Source of the DNA: Erinaceus europaeus
Taxonomy: Eukaryota; Chordata; Mammalia; Eulipotyphla; Erinaceidae
Direction of reading: 5' to 3'
Assembly: GCF_950295315.1 (NCBI RefSeq)
Contig: NW_026647606.1
Location: 28,279-92,278 of the forward strand
Length of the DNA stretch: 64,000 bases
This document shows, one piece after another, positions 29,490 to 41,114 of the stretch. Position numbers and translations under genes: made by a program. The notes under the pieces were generated by a model that was not told the DNA's origin, made no database searches, and saw nothing but the letters and a program-made list of their open reading frames with translations. Positions within the stretch are counted from its first letter, which is position 1, and each line of letters begins with the position of its first letter.

Positions 29490-32400
29490 TCAACTTATGC
29501 CTGAGAGTGAGAGAATCCCATATTCATCCTTCTGTTTCTGACTTATTTCACATAACATGAATTTTTCAAGGTCCATCCAAGATCAGCTGAGTAGTATTCC
29601 ATTGTGTATATATACCACAACTTGTTCAGCCACTCATCTGTTGTTGGACACCTGGGTTGCTTCCAGGTTTTGGCTATTACAAATTGTGCTGCCAAGAACA
29701 TATGTGTACACAGATCTTTTTGGATGGATGTGTTGGGTTCCTTAGGATATATCCCCAGGAGAGGAATTGCAGGGTCATAGGGTAGGTCCATTTCTAGCCT
29801 TCGGAGAGTTCTCCAGACTGTTCTCCAGAGAGGTTGGACCAATTGACATTCCCACCAGCAGTTCCATTTCTAGCCTTCGGAGAGTTCTCCAGACTGATCT
29901 CCACAGAGGTTGGACCAATTGACATTCCCACCAGCAGTTCCATTTCTAGCCTTCGGAGAGTTCTCCAGACTGTTCTCCACAGAGGTTGGACCAATTGACA
30001 TTCCCACCAGCAGTGTAGGAGGGTTCCTTTGACCCCACACCCTCTCCAGCATTTGCTGCTGTTACCTTTTCTGATGTATGACATTCTCACAGGAGTGAAG
30101 TGATATCTCATTGTTGTCTTTATTTGCATTTCTCTGACAATCAGAGACTTGGAGGAAAAGAGTTCTGCCAATATTTTCCTCTAAGTATCTGATAGTTTCT
30201 GGTCTAACATCCAAGTCCTTGATCCACTTGGAATTTACTTTTGTATTTGGTGAAATACAGTGAATCAGTTTCATTCTTCTGCATGTTTCAACCCATTGTT
30301 TCCAACACACCATTTGTTGAAGAGACTCTGCTTTCCCCATGTAATAGTCTGGGCACCTTCGTCAAAGATTAGATGACAAAGATTAGGTGTGGGGCCTCAT
30401 TTCTGGGCTCTCAATTCTATTTCACTGGTCAGTCTGTCTATTCATGTTGTAGTACCAAGCAGTTTTGATGACAATGGCCCTATAATAAAGTTTGATATCT
30501 GGGAGTGTGATGCCTCCGGTTCTGTTCTTTTTTCTCAAGATTGTTTTGGCAATTCTAAGTCTTTTCTGGTTTCAGATAAACATTTGTAACATTTTTTCTA
30601 TTCTCCTAAAAAATGTGCTTGGGATCTTGATGGGGATAGCATTAAATTTGTAGATGGCTCTGGGTAATATATTCATTTTGATGATGTTAATTCTTCCAAC
30701 CCATGAGCATGGAATATCTTTCCACTTCTTTGTGTCTTTTTCAATTTCTTTGAGTAGTGACTCATAATTTTCAGTATACAAGTCTTTCACTTCTTTGGTT
30801 AGATTTACTCCTAGATATTTTATTGTTTTTGTTGCTATAGTAAAAGGAATTGATTTCTGGATTTCAATTTCTTCTTAGTGTTTGCATAGAGGAATGCCAC
30901 TGACTTTTGAATGTTAATTTTATAGCCTGACACCTTACTGTATTGCCTGATGGTTTCCAAAAGCTTCTTGCTGGATTCCTTAGGTTTTTCCATGTATACT
31001 ATCATGTCATCTGCAAATAAGGAGAGTTTGACTTCTTCTCTTCTAATCTGTATCCCTTTAATTCTTTGCTCCTGCCTGGTTGCTATGGCAAGAACTTCCA
31101 ACACTGTGTTGAATAGTAATGGTGATAGTGGGCAGCCCTATCTAGTACCTGATCTGAGGGGAAATGCTTCCAGTTTTTCACCACTGAGTATGATGTTGGC
31201 TGTAGGTTTGATATATATAGACTCCACTCTCTTCAGCAATTTTCCATCTATTCCCATTTTTTGTAGTGTTTTGATCATAAAGGGATGTTGTATTTTGTCA
31301 AAGGCTTTCTCTGCATCTATTGATATGACCATGTGGTTTTTGGTCTTGCTTTTGTTGATGTGGTAGATCACATTGATTGATTTATGTATATTAAACCAAC
31401 CTTGCATGCCTGGGATAAACCCCACTTGGTCATGATGAACAATCTTTTTGATATACTGCTGTATCCGGTTGGCTAGAATTTTGTTCAATATTTTTGCATC
31501 TATGTTCATCAGAGATATTGGTCTGTAGTTTTCTTTTTTGGTTGTGTCCCTGTCTGCTTTTGGTATCAGGGTGATGTTAGCTTCATAGAAGCTGGCAGGG
31601 AGTATTCCAGTGTCTTCAATCTTCTGGAAGACTTTTAAAAGTAGAGGTATTAGTTCTTCTTTGAAGGTTTTGTAGAATTCATTTGTAAAACCATCTGGTC
31701 CAGGATTTTTATTTTTGGGGAGATTTTTGATAACTGTTTCAATTTCATTAGCTGTGATGGGCCTGTTCATGTTATCCACTTCCTCTTTACTTAGTTTTGG
31801 AAGTTGGTAGGTATCTAGGAAATCATTCATTTCTTCCAGGTTCTCTAGCTTGGTGGCATATAGTTGTTCATAGAAGCCTCGCATGATATGTTGAATTTCT
31901 GCAGTGTCTGTTGTGATATCTCCTCTTTCATTTAGTATCTGATTTATTTGGGTCTTCTCCCTTTTTTGTTTTGTGAGTCTGGCTAAAGATTTGTCGATTT
32001 TGTTTACTTTTTCGAAAAACCATTTACTTTTGTTGATCTTTTGTATGGTTTTCCTATTCTCAATGTTATTGATTTCTGTCCTAACTTTAGTGATTTCTGT
32101 CCTTCTCATTGCTTTAGGGTTCCTTTGTTGTTCTTCTTCTAGGTCTTTAAGATGTGCAATCAGGCTGTTTATTTGTGCTTTTTCTTGTTTCCTAATGTGT
32201 GCTTGTATAGCTATAAACTTCCCTCTTAGGACTGCTTTAGCTGTGTCCCAAATATTTTGATAGCTTGTGTCTTCATTTTCATTGAAGTCTCTAAACATTT
32301 TGATTTCTTCCTTTATTTCCTCTTTGACCCAGAAGTTGTTAAGAAGTGTACTGTTGAGCTTCCACATTTTGACACTGTTACTAATCTTTTGTTGATTGTT

Positions 32401-33099
32401 AAGTGTTAGTTTAATTCCACTGTGGTCTGAGAAGATGCTTGGGATGACTTCAATGCTCTTGAATTGGCTGATGCTGTCTTTGTGGCCTAATATATGGTCT
32501 ATCCTTGAGAATGACCCATGTGGATTTGAGTAAAATGTGTATTTCAGTTTCTTGGGATGAATGACTCTGAAAATGTCCAATAGTTCTAGTTTATCTATCT
32601 CTTCATTTAGCTCCCTTATGTCTTTATTGATTTTCTGCCTGGATGTCAAGTTGAGAGAGTGGGGTGTTGAAGTCCCCTACTATGATTGTGTTGCTGTTAA
32701 TATATTGCTGTAGCTCTTTCAGTAGAAGTTTGATGTATTTAGATGGCTTCTCATTGGGTGCATAGATGTTAATAATTGTTAAGTCCTCTTGATTGATCCT
32801 CTGAGCATTAAGTAGTGTCCATTCCTATCTTTTTTAATCTTATCTATTTTAAAGTCTATCATGTCAGATATGAGAATAGCTGTTCCTGCCCTTTTTTGTG
32901 GGCCATTGGCTTGTATGATAGTTTTCCATCCTTTCACTTGAAGTCTGTGTTTGTCTTGTTGAGTTAGGTGGGTTTCCTGTAGACAGCATATTGTTGGGTT
33001 GTGTTTTTTCACCCATCTTCCTACTCGGTGTCTTTTAATAGGTGAATTCAGGCCATTGACATCTATTGATATCAAAGATTGAAGATATTTTAATGCCAT
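29490..33099 (-). pseudogene. L1 ORF2, broken, with deletion and triplication
   Basis: Starts ATG 33099 and ends TGA 29490-29492. A 503-codon open stretch (32649-31138) covers the end of the endonuclease and the first part of RT. The FADD motif falls in the next open piece (about 31030). Frame breaks lie near 32770, 31130, 30835 and 30570. About 320 bp are missing near 30150 and the Cys-rich segment region is triplicated at 29788-30015. Confidence 0.92.
29788..30015 (-). repeat. 76-bp tandem triplication inside L1 ORF2
   Basis: Units start at 29788, 29864 and 29940 (exact 76-bp spacing). Each begins CCATTTCTAGCCTTCGGAGA and ends in 'CCCACCAGCAGTT'. They differ at only about two positions, so the amplification is recent relative to the L1. 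76 is not a multiple of three, so the frame changes between units. Confidence 0.97.
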
Positions 33100-33155
33100 T
33101 CTTGTAGAGTTTTAGAGTGTTTTGATATATGTCCTATTTGTGGTGGTCTGATTGT

Positions 33156-34125
33156 TTATAGGAGACCTTTCAGAACTTCTTTCAGGGCAGGCTTGGTGAT
33201 AGTTGACTCCTTCAACTGCTGCTTGTCTGAAAAGGTTTTGATGCCTCCATCTAGTCTGAATGACAGTCTATCAGGATATAGTATTCTTGGCTGAAACCCT
33301 TTCTCATTGAGCACTCAATAGATATCTTGCCATTCTCTTCTGGCCCGTAGTGTTTGTATGGAGAAGTCTGCTGCTAATCTGATGGGTTTTCCTTTGTAGG
33401 TGACTCTTTGTTTTTCTCTTGCAGCCTTGAGGATCCTTTCTTTATCCTTATTCCTTTCCATTCTAAGTATGATATGTCTTGGTGTCTTTAGGTCTGGGTT
33501 AATTCTGTTTGGGACCCTCTGGACTTCTTGAATCTTTATGTCTTTGATGTTGTCTAGACTAGAGAAGTTTTCAGCTATTATGGCCTGGAAAATGCTTTCT
33601 TCCTCTCCTTCTCTTTCTTCCTCTGGTATGCCAATAATGCATATATTGTTTCTTTTGAAGTCATCCCATAGGACTCTGTTGTTGTTTTCAGCATCTCTTA
33701 ATCTCTTTTTGAGATCTCTTACTTCTTTTTTAGTTGTCTCTAATTCATCCTCAATCTTGCTAATTCTGTCTTCATCCTCATTGATTCTATTCTCTCTGCC
33801 CTCTACTGCTTTCTGGAGTTTTTTTGTTGCCCTGTTCTGATACTGTTTTAGCTTGTTCAGCTAGTTGCATTCTTAGCTCAGCGATTTCAGCTTTCAGCTC
33901 TCTAATAACCATGAGATAATTAGTATTTTCTTCCATAGTCTCATTTGTTGTTACTGTATTTCTGATTACAATTTTTTCAAATTATTTACTCACTCCTGTT
34001 ATTATTTCCTTAGCTAATGTTTGGATGTTGAACTCATTATTTTGTGCTTCACCCTCTGGAGGACTTTTAGCTGGACTCTTGTCCTGGTTCAATTCTCCAA
34101 TATTTTTTCTTGTTGTTTTAACCAT
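33156..34125 (-). pseudogene. L1 ORF1, frame-shifted
   Basis: ATG 34125 to a TAA at 33156-33158. The span is not a multiple of three, and frame changes occur inside (for example in the coiled-coil region around 33830). Coiled coil, RRM-like and C-terminal regions can still be followed by comparison with 220-1197. Confidence 0.88.
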
Positions 34126-34870
34126 TTTATATATTATGTTATGAGTTCCATTTATCAGTACTTTTCAAATTACTGATCACTATTGCCTGGATTGACTTGT
34201 GTCTAAGTAAGTTAATTAAAGGGTCACAGTGGTGGAAGTTAACAATTGTTTCACTAGTATTTTAATCCCTGAGTTGGAGCTCAGTGGTTTAAAAGCCTCT
34301 TTTTTTTTTTCTTCCCTGTAGGCTATGGGAGCCTGAGGGCTTTTAAACTATCAATAGGCATCAGCTTAATCACTGACTCCTGACCAAGAGATAAAGCAGG
34401 GTGTGGCAGAGATAATCCAGTGGTTATGCAAAGACACTTTCACAGCCCCTCAGCTATGCCACTGAGGTATAGGTCTTCTCCTGAGTTTCCTGGTTAGATC
34501 TCTGTCCCCTGGTGTCCCTTCCTGCTCCAGATTCTGAGGGTAGTAGCAATGAAGACTCAGAGTTGCACTTGGTGAGTCTCTGGGGAGTCCTCTCCTCCCT
34601 TAAGCTGTCCCCTTGTTGGTGGAGCAGACTAGAGGTGGTGTCTCAACTGATAAACTGCTGAACTGTTAGCAGTCACTTAATCTCTCCTTAGGCTCCTCTC
34701 TCCTCTCTGTCACCAGCCACACGTGTTTGTACTCACCAGTGATTTAGTGGGTTTCTGTGGTCATTCTAGTCCTGTCTTGTTTCGGACCCGGGTGGTCTCC
34801 TTTGGTATTCCTAGTTGATCTGGGAGAGGAGAGAAAGCGATCTGCTGCTGCTCGTAGCTCCGCCTCCCTA

Positions 34871-35079
34871 TTTATGTTTCTGTCCCAAGTGGCCCATGCA
34901 GGTACATCTGCTGTATCTCACTGAGAGTCATTCCTCAAAGACTGAATGACCTGGAGACTTTGAAGAAGTGAGTAATATTTCCATACTGTAGCAGTTGAGT
35001 CATATAAATTATACTCCTCTGTAAAAAGTAAAATATTTAGTCTTAACAGCTTTGCTTTGATTGGAAGGGCTGTCTCCCA
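34871..35079. other. Spacer, nothing recognised
   Basis: About 200 bp of unremarkable sequence between the L1 and a SINE. Confidence 0.5.
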
Positions 35080-35345
35080 CTTTTTTTTTAATTTATTCCC
35101 TTTTGTTGCCCTTGTTTTATTGTTGCTATTATTGATGTCATTGTTGTTGGATAGGACAGAAAGAAATGGAGAGAGGAAGGGAAGACAGAGAGGGGGAAGA
35201 GGATAGACACTTGCAGACCTGATTCACCACTTGTGAAGTGACCCCCTGCAGGTGAGGAGCTGGAGCTTGAACTGGGATCCTTAGGCCAGTCCTCACGCTT
35301 TGCGCCACCTGCACTTAAACCGCTGTGCTACAGCCCGACTCCCTC
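35080..35345 (-). mobile_element. SINE family A
   Basis: T-run, 'TTGTTGTTGGATAGGACAG', GA body, head ending 'CACTTAAACCGCTGTGCTACAGCCCGACTCCC'. Confidence 0.92.
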
Positions 35346-35584
35346 TACACCACTTTTCTAAACTCCAACCCTTCAATCACAGAGCTGATCCTTCTGGCCA
35401 GCCCCCATCCTATATTATTTTACTAACATAAACTTGTCTGGGCTCATAAGTCAATAACAAAGACATAGTAAGTATCATTTGGGAAATTCCAAAGATTTTA
35501 AAGCTTTCGTTCCAGAGGCTAGAGACAAATTCTTCATTATACAACCCTGAGTATCCAGTTGTCTACTTGATATAGCTACTTGCC

Positions 35585-35715
35585 CTTATTTATTTTTTAT
35601 CAGAGCACTGATCAGCTCTGGCTTACAGTGGGTTCTAGGGACTGATTCTGAGACTTTTGGTGCCTCAGGCATGAAAGTCATTTTGCATAACCATTAGGCT
35701 ATGTCTGCAGCCCAC
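35585..35715 (-). mobile_element. SINE family D
   Basis: 'TTATCAGAGCACTGATCAGCTCTGGC' to 'TGCATAACCATTAGGCTATGTC'. Confidence 0.87.
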
Positions 35716-35789
35716 AGATTTTTTATTTTAAACCTGGAAGTTTGCTGCCCTTTTCCTTCACCCACTTTATCTTCCCTTTCAACAATGTC

Positions 35790-36118
35790 CAGCAATTGCT
35801 AATCTACCTATTTGGTTTATGGTGGTTCTGGGAATTGAACTTGGAATCTTTGGAGTCTTAGGCATAAAAGGCTTTTTGTTACCTTTATTTATTTATTGGG
35901 TAGAGACAGCCAGAAATTGAGAGGGAAGGGGGTAATAGGGAGAGAGACAGAGACACCTGGAACACTGCTTTACTACTTGCAAAGCTTTCCTTCTGCAGGT
36001 GGGAACAGGTGCTCAAATCTTGGTCATTGCCCATTATAACATCTGCAATCAACCAGGTGTGCCACCAACTGGCCCTGAAAGGCTATTTGCATAACTATCA
36101 TGCTATCTCCCCAGCGCA
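35790..36118 (-). mobile_element. SINE D split by a SINE B
   Basis: D sequence stops at 'CATAAAAGGCTTTT' (about 35877) and resumes at 'GAAAGGCTATTTGCATAAC' (about 36079). The insert (35878-36078) is a minus-strand B. Confidence 0.87.
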
Positions 36119-36129
36119 AAATCTATCAT

Positions 36130-36680
36130 CCATGAAAATGTCTTTGAATTGCACCAAAGTTAAAGACTCTGGGATGGTGGGGAAGGCTCAGGTCCTGGAA
36201 ACTGATGGCAGAGGAGGGCCTACTGGAGGTTGAATTGTTATATGGAAAACTGAGAAATGTTAACATATACAAACTAATATGTATATTTATAGGTACTTTA
36301 AAATTTTTTTTTTTTTGCCTCCAGGGTTATCGCTGGGGCTCAGTGCCTGCACCACGAATCCACTATTCCTGGAGAGTATTTTTCCCTTTTGTTACCCTTG
36401 TTGTTTATTGTTACCATTATCATTATTGTTGTTATTTTTGTTGGATAGGACAGAGAGAAATGGAAAGAGGAGGGGAAGACCAAGAGGGGGAGAGAAAAAG
36501 AGTGACACCTGCAGACCTGCTTCACCTCTTGTTGAAGCGACTCCCCTGAAGGTGGGAAGCTGGGGGCTGAACCAGGATCCTCAGGCCAGTGCTTGCACTT
36601 CACATGATATGTGCTTAACCCGCTGCACCACCTCCCAGTGCCCCAAACTACTATATTTTACTGTTGAAAACTTAATTTCT
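36130..36680 (+). mobile_element. L1 3' end split by a SINE A2
   Basis: L1 3' UTR at 36145 to about 36290 resumes at about 36643 ('AAACTACTATATTTTACTGTTG'). The insert (36295-36642) is a complete minus-strand A2. Confidence 0.87.
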
Positions 36681-36682
36681 TC

Positions 36683-36940
36683 TTTTTTATATTTATTTAT
36701 TCCCTTTTGTTGCCCTTGTTTTATTGTTGTAGCTATTATTGTTGTTGTTATTGATGCTGTCGTTGTTGGGTAGGACAGAGAGAAATGGAGAGAGGAGGGG
36801 AAGACAGATAGACACCTGTGGACCTGCTTCACCACTTGTGAAGTGACTCCCCTGCAGGTGGGGAGCCAGGGCCTCAAACCAGGATCCTTAGGCCCATCCT
36901 TGTGCTTTGTGCCACCTGTGTTAAACCGCCTGACTCCCTT
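36683..36940 (-). mobile_element. SINE family A
   Basis: Typical minus-strand A with a slightly shortened head ending 'CTGTGTTAAACCGCCTGACTCCC'. Confidence 0.9.
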
Positions 36941-36974
36941 AATTTCTTTCCTTCCTTTCTTTCTATCTTTTTCT

Positions 36975-37618
36975 TTTTTAGGATTTTATTAATGAGAAAA
37001 GAGAGAAAGAACCAAACATCACTCTGGTACTAGTGCTGCCGGGGATTGACTTAGGACCTCATGCTTGAAAGTTCAGTGCTGGGAGTCAGGCAGTAGCGGT
37101 TAAGTGCAGGTGGCAAAAAGCACAAGGAATGGCATAAGGATCCTGGTTCGAGCCCCTGGCTCCCCACCTACAGGGGAGTCGCTTCATAAGTGGTGAAGCA
37201 GATCTGCAGGTGTCTTTCTCTCCCTGTCTTCCCCTCTTCTCTCCATTTCTCTCTGTCCTGTCCAACAACAATGACATCAATAACAACAACAACAACAATA
37301 AAAAAACAAGGGTGGGAACTGGGCAGTAGCATAGTGAGTTAACCACAGGTGGTGCAAAGCGCAAGGACTGGTGTAAGGATCCTGGTTCGAGCCCCCAGCC
37401 CCCCCCCCGAAGGGGAGTCGCTTCACAAGCTGTGAAGCAGGTCTGCAAGTGTCTATCTTTCTGTCTTCCTCTCCTTTCTCCATTTCTCTCTGTCTTATTC
37501 AACACAATAATAACTACAACTAGAATAAAAAACAACAAGGGCAACAAAAGGGAAAATAAATAAATATTTTTTTAAAAAGTCCAGTGCTTTATCAACTGGG
37601 CCACCTCTCAGACCACTG
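36975..37618 (-). mobile_element. SINE C split by two plus-strand SINE A copies
   Basis: Minus C is at 36975-37081 and 37576-37618, with 'GT(T/C)CAGTGCT' duplicated at the break. The inserts are A elements at 37082-37310 and 37312-37573. The second A starts right in the tail of the first. Confidence 0.87.
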
Positions 37619-37869
37619 TTCCCCCCCACCCCACCCCAGAACCAGGACATTGGATCCTCAGCAATTAAGCAGTGCAACATTAGGGGTCTTAGAAGCAGAA
37701 TTTAGAAACAGACCAACATCTCCACCTTTCTTTTTAACTAATGGCCATAGTATCAGTAGTCTGGGGTGAATATAAACCTATATTGTGCAGGCATTTTCCA
37801 AAGAACTGGCATTAGACATGGAGGAACAAATAGGAGAGCAGCAAGAACCAGTGTAATGCCAAGGGGAGG

Positions 37870-37980
37870 CCCGAGGGGGCGTTTCCTGCCTCAAAGGGTT
37901 TTTCCTGCCTCTGTGGGCATCTCTTGCCTCTGGGGGCGTTTCATGCCTCAAAGGGCGTTTCCTGCCTCTGGGAGGAGGAC
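37870..37980 (+). repeat. Minisatellite, about 20-bp unit, five copies
   Basis: Alternating units such as GGGGGCGTTTCCTGCCTCAA and GGGCATCTCTTGCCTCTG. It lies in the ERV internal region. Confidence 0.85.
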
Positions 37981-38450
37981 CTAGTAAGGAGGGGGGATTT
38001 CCTGCTTCTGGGGACAGGGCCTGCAGGCGAGGGGATGTGGCCTATAGAGTCCCAAGGCAGATGGCTGCAAAGTCCATGGACTGCTGCGGTCAGTCTTTGA
38101 GAAACCCATCAACATAAAGGGAAGCTGCTGTAAAGTTGTATAAAGCATCCAAGAGGTGTACCAATAAGTCCGATAGAAGTGTCAGTCATACAGTTTTCAG
38201 GATTAGTTTCCAAGACGTAAAAAATCAAGAGAAAAAAGACAATTTTTTGGACTATTTCTGGATGTCTCTAGAAATCATGGCTGCATCCAACATTTTTTTT
38301 TAAGTCAATTAAGTTTCAGAGTACTCTGAGAAAAATGGATTGTACAAAAAATTTTGGTCACTCAATTTTTTTTTTCAACTCACTCACTCACAAAACACAA
38401 CTGGCCAGTCATAGAATAAGCATAAGACATTGGGGTGGGGGGGAGAGCTC

Positions 38451-38942
38451 TGTGAATCAGATTTTTCAGATTTTGCCATGTCATATTATAGATCCTGGGG
38501 TGTGTCCTGCAGCCAGTCCTCTTGCAGTATTTCTTCTTCCTCAGGGATATCAGCGCCATCATGTGGGTATTGCCGGACATGGTGGGCAGGATCCCAGACA
38601 GATTTGGAGTAATTCTATGGAAAAATGCATGCAAAACCCCTCTTTTTGCTTTGTCCCCTCTCCTAGACAGACCCTGATTTCCACTGCTCTCTTTTCGCTC
38701 CACCCTCTCTACGTCACATCCTGTTTCCACCCTACTTGGCGAGTATATATACAGCTGCTCTTCTGTTTGAACACAGTGGAATTGCCTTCCAACTCTGAGA
38801 GGCCCAGAATCTCTCTTCCTGCGAAGCTAGATCACACTACATTCCCACTCAATAAAGATTGAACTGCGTCGCACTCAGTCATGAGTCCCTGGTTGTCTCT
38901 CTCCCACCTGCGAAGCTAGCCCAGCATCTCCCCTGCCCCCCA
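38451..38942 (+). mobile_element. LTR, about 492 bp
   Basis: Starts TGTGAATCAG after the purine tract GGTGGGGGGGAGAGCTC, ends CCCCCCA. A TATA-like 'GTATATATAC' lies at 38742-38751 and AATAAA at 38851-38856, in the correct order for U3-R-U5 on +. Confidence 0.7.
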
Positions 38943-38984
38943 AAATGTTAATTTAAAAGGCAAAACAGATATTATTACTTTTTT

Positions 38985-39085
38985 CTTCCTCCAGGGTTAT
39001 TCCTGGGGCTTGATGCCTGCACTACGAATCTGAATCCATTGCTCCTGGAGGCTATTTTTCCATATGCTACTGCCTGGCCCTCTTA
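38985..39085 (-). mobile_element. SINE A2 3'-module fragment
   Basis: 'CCTCCAGGGTTATTCCTGGGGC' through 'CATTGCTCCTGGAGGC', then a trace of the head 'TGCTACTGCCTGGCCCTC'. The body is missing. Confidence 0.8.
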
Positions 39086-39112
39086 AACAGATATTACTTT
39101 TAAAAGATAGAG

Positions 39113-39535
39113 TAGAGGTCTGGTGGTAGTGCACAGGTTAAGTGCACATGGCACAAAGTGCAAAGACCAGAGCAAGGATCTGTGTTCGAGTTCCCAGCTC
39201 CCCACCTGCAGGGGAGTCACTTCACAGGCGGTGAAGCAGGTCTGTAGGTGTTTTTCTCTCCGTCTTCCCATCCTCTCTCCATTTCTCTCTATCCTATCCA
39301 ACAATGACGACATCAATAGCAACAACAAGGGCAACAAAAGGGAATAAATAAATAAATATAAAAATAAAAGTATATCTCTCCCTCCTCTCTCGATTCCTCT
39401 CTGTCCAACAACAATATCCATGGCGACAATAACAAGGGCAACAAAATGGGGAAAAAATGGCCTCCAGGAGCAGTGGATTCATAGTGCAGGCACTGAGCCC
39501 AGTGATAACCCTGGAAGCAAAAATAAATAAATAAA
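39113..39535 (+). mobile_element. SINE A followed by SINE A2 3' part
   Basis: A at 39113-39365 (complete), then an A2 lacking its head at about 39372-39535 with the 'GGAGCAGTGGATTCATAGTG' module and (AATA) tail. Confidence 0.88.
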
Positions 39536-39594
39536 TGTGTCACTTCGAGAAATTCTAAACAATGGAGAAGAGGGAAAGAGAAAGAGGGAGAGAG

Positions 39595-39705
39595 AAGGGA
39601 TCCTCCTGCAGGTGGGGAGTTGGGGACTTGAACAAGGATCCTTGAGCAGGTCCTTGCGCTTTGTACTATCTGCGCTTAACCCAGTGCACTACTGCCACCA
39701 CCCTC
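39595..39705 (-). mobile_element. SINE A head fragment
   Basis: 'CCTGCAGGTGGGGAGTTGGG' to 'GCGCTTAACCCAGTGCACTACTGCC'. Confidence 0.8.
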
Positions 39706-39756
39706 TCTTGTGTTCTGTTACAACTAGAAACATGGCTGTCCAGACAACTTTTTCTA

Positions 39757-39890
39757 GGCCGGTGAAATAACAGCTCATTTGGACAGTGTGCTGCTTTGCT
39801 CAAATCCAGGCTTGAGTCTGGCCTCCACATTAAAAGAAGCTTCAGTGGTAAGTCTCTTTCACTCTGCCTTCTCTCTTTAAAAAAAGAAAA
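39757..39890 (+). mobile_element. SINE family E
   Basis: 'GGCCGGTGAAATAACAGCTCATTTGG', 'CTTGAGTCTGGCCTCCAC', with a CT-rich end. Similar to 25470 and 59222. Confidence 0.55.
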
Positions 39891-39897
39891 AAAGAAA

Positions 39898-40150
39898 AAG
39901 GGAGTCGGGCCGTAGTGCAGAGGGTTAAGCGCATGTGGCACTAAGAACAAGGACCGGAGCAAGGATCTTGGTTCGAGCCCTGGCTCCCCACCTGCAGGGG
40001 AGTCACCTCACAAGTGGTGAAGCAGGTCTGCAGGTGTCTGTCTTTCTCTCTCCCTCCATCTTCCCCGCCTCTCTCCATTTCTCTCTGTCCTATCCAACAA
40101 CAATAAAACAACAAGGACAACAAAAGGGAATAAATAAATAAAATATAAAA
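39898..40150 (+). mobile_element. SINE family A
   Basis: 'GGGAGTCGGGCCGTAGTGCAG' to an (AATA) tail. Complete, with a short CAA region. Confidence 0.92.
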
Positions 40151-40716
40151 AAAAGAGAGGGAGGACCCTAATTGAGGAGTCCTGAGATTCCCAAACAGAC
40201 ACGATGGGCCTATACCTTGAATAAACCCCTCTCTCTATCGTTACTGGTCATCTCTATCAGGAACAACACAATAGACCCCTTTGTGGGCCCCCATAGGACC
40301 TTGCCCTCAACTTAGATCAACAATGGTAGAGAATGTTCCATCCTGCGAAGGGAGGCAACATATTCTATGCTACACCTGAAGAAGATGGGTCCTGATATCG
40401 GGGCAGTTTGGAACATTCCTACTGATGACCACAGAACGTGAGCTCAGATCTACAGGGACGCAGAGGTCACATAGGCTCCTAAGCTGAATATGGGCCCCAG
40501 ATCACATCAGATCGATAGGGTTTACAATCAACAATGTTTATTACCCTTTCCCATATTTGGGAGCTACCCTCTTCCCTCATGCTTGAGAATCAGATGCTTT
40601 ATCCACTGCACCACCTCCCGGACCACTCTATCTTCTTACCCCTTCCCTCTCAATTTCTGGCTATCTCTATCAAATGAAGATAACAAAAATAAAATAAATA
40701 AAAGGGAAGAGGAATT

Positions 40717-40782
40717 GGGTTGTTGGAAAAGTCATGTATTTTTCTATGTGAAAATATGTCGTGACTTTTCTGACTAGCCAAC
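40717..40782 (+). mobile_element. Mariner-like palindromic mini-element
   Basis: A roughly 66-bp imperfect palindrome: GTTGTTGGAAAAGTCA at one end answers TGACTTTTCTGACTAGCCAAC at the other, with an inner TATTTT...AAAATA stem. It resembles MADE1-type mariner MITEs in layout. The same element is at 42502-42567 in the other arm. Confidence 0.6.
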
Positions 40783-40934
40783 AGATAGGGAGAGCCAGAG
40801 TATCAATGCAATGCTCAGGATCAAACTTGGAATTTTATGCTTTAAGGTCCAGCACTATCCACTGCATCACTACTTGGGCCATGGAAGGTGGGGGAGGCGG
40901 TGATGTCCTCTTTACCTCTATAAGGAAACAGTGG

Positions 40935-41095
40935 TGTGATCCAGGAGGTGGCATAGTGGATAAAACACTGGACCCTCAAGCACAAGGTCCTGAGTTTGAT
41001 TCCTGGCAGCACATGTACCAGAGTGATGTCTGGTTCTTTCTCTCTACCCTCCTATCCCTCTCATTAGTGAACAAATTAAACTATTAAAAAAAAGG
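40935..41095 (+). mobile_element. SINE family C within left arm
   Basis: 'GTGATCCAGGAGGTGGCATAGTGGATAAAAC' to 'CTCTCATTAGTGAACAAATT'. Duplicated in reverse at about 42180-42345. Confidence 0.9.
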
Positions 41096-41114
41096 AAACA
41101 ATGGCTACTCTTTT

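Larger units (their letters stand above)
29252..34870 (-). mobile_element. LINE-1 retrotransposon, nearly full length
   Basis: On the minus strand it has a 5' UTR (about 34870-34126, beginning GC-rich 'GGAGGCGGAGCTACGAGC'), ORF1 (from 34125), ORF2 (from 33099), a 3' UTR and A tail (about 29252-29290). It shares all parts with the + copy at 1-5330, so the two form a widely spaced inverted pair. Differences include a deletion of about 320 bp of ORF2 near 30150 (relative to 4205-4525 of the other copy) and a 76-bp triplication at 29788-30015. Confidence 0.97.
37670..38942 (+). mobile_element. 3' part of a class II-like ERV with its 3' LTR
   Basis: Degenerate internal sequence (from about 37670) includes 'CAACATCTCCACCTTTCTTTTT'-like sequence, which I associate with the pre-LTR region of IAP/ERV-K-like elements, a minisatellite and a G-rich purine tract just before the LTR. 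No open retroviral frame remains and there is no 5' LTR in the neighbourhood. Confidence 0.6.
40577..41112 (+). repeat. Inverted repeat, left arm
   Basis: 536 bp almost identical to the reverse complement of 42162-42710. The arm holds a truncated minus-strand C, a SINE B tail, a mariner-like palindrome and a full SINE C in the same order as the other arm. It therefore arose by duplication of a block, not by separate insertions. Confidence 0.93.

Noticed and set aside
31138..32649. 503-codon minus-strand frame as a host gene
   Set aside because: L1 ORF2 endonuclease/RT segment.
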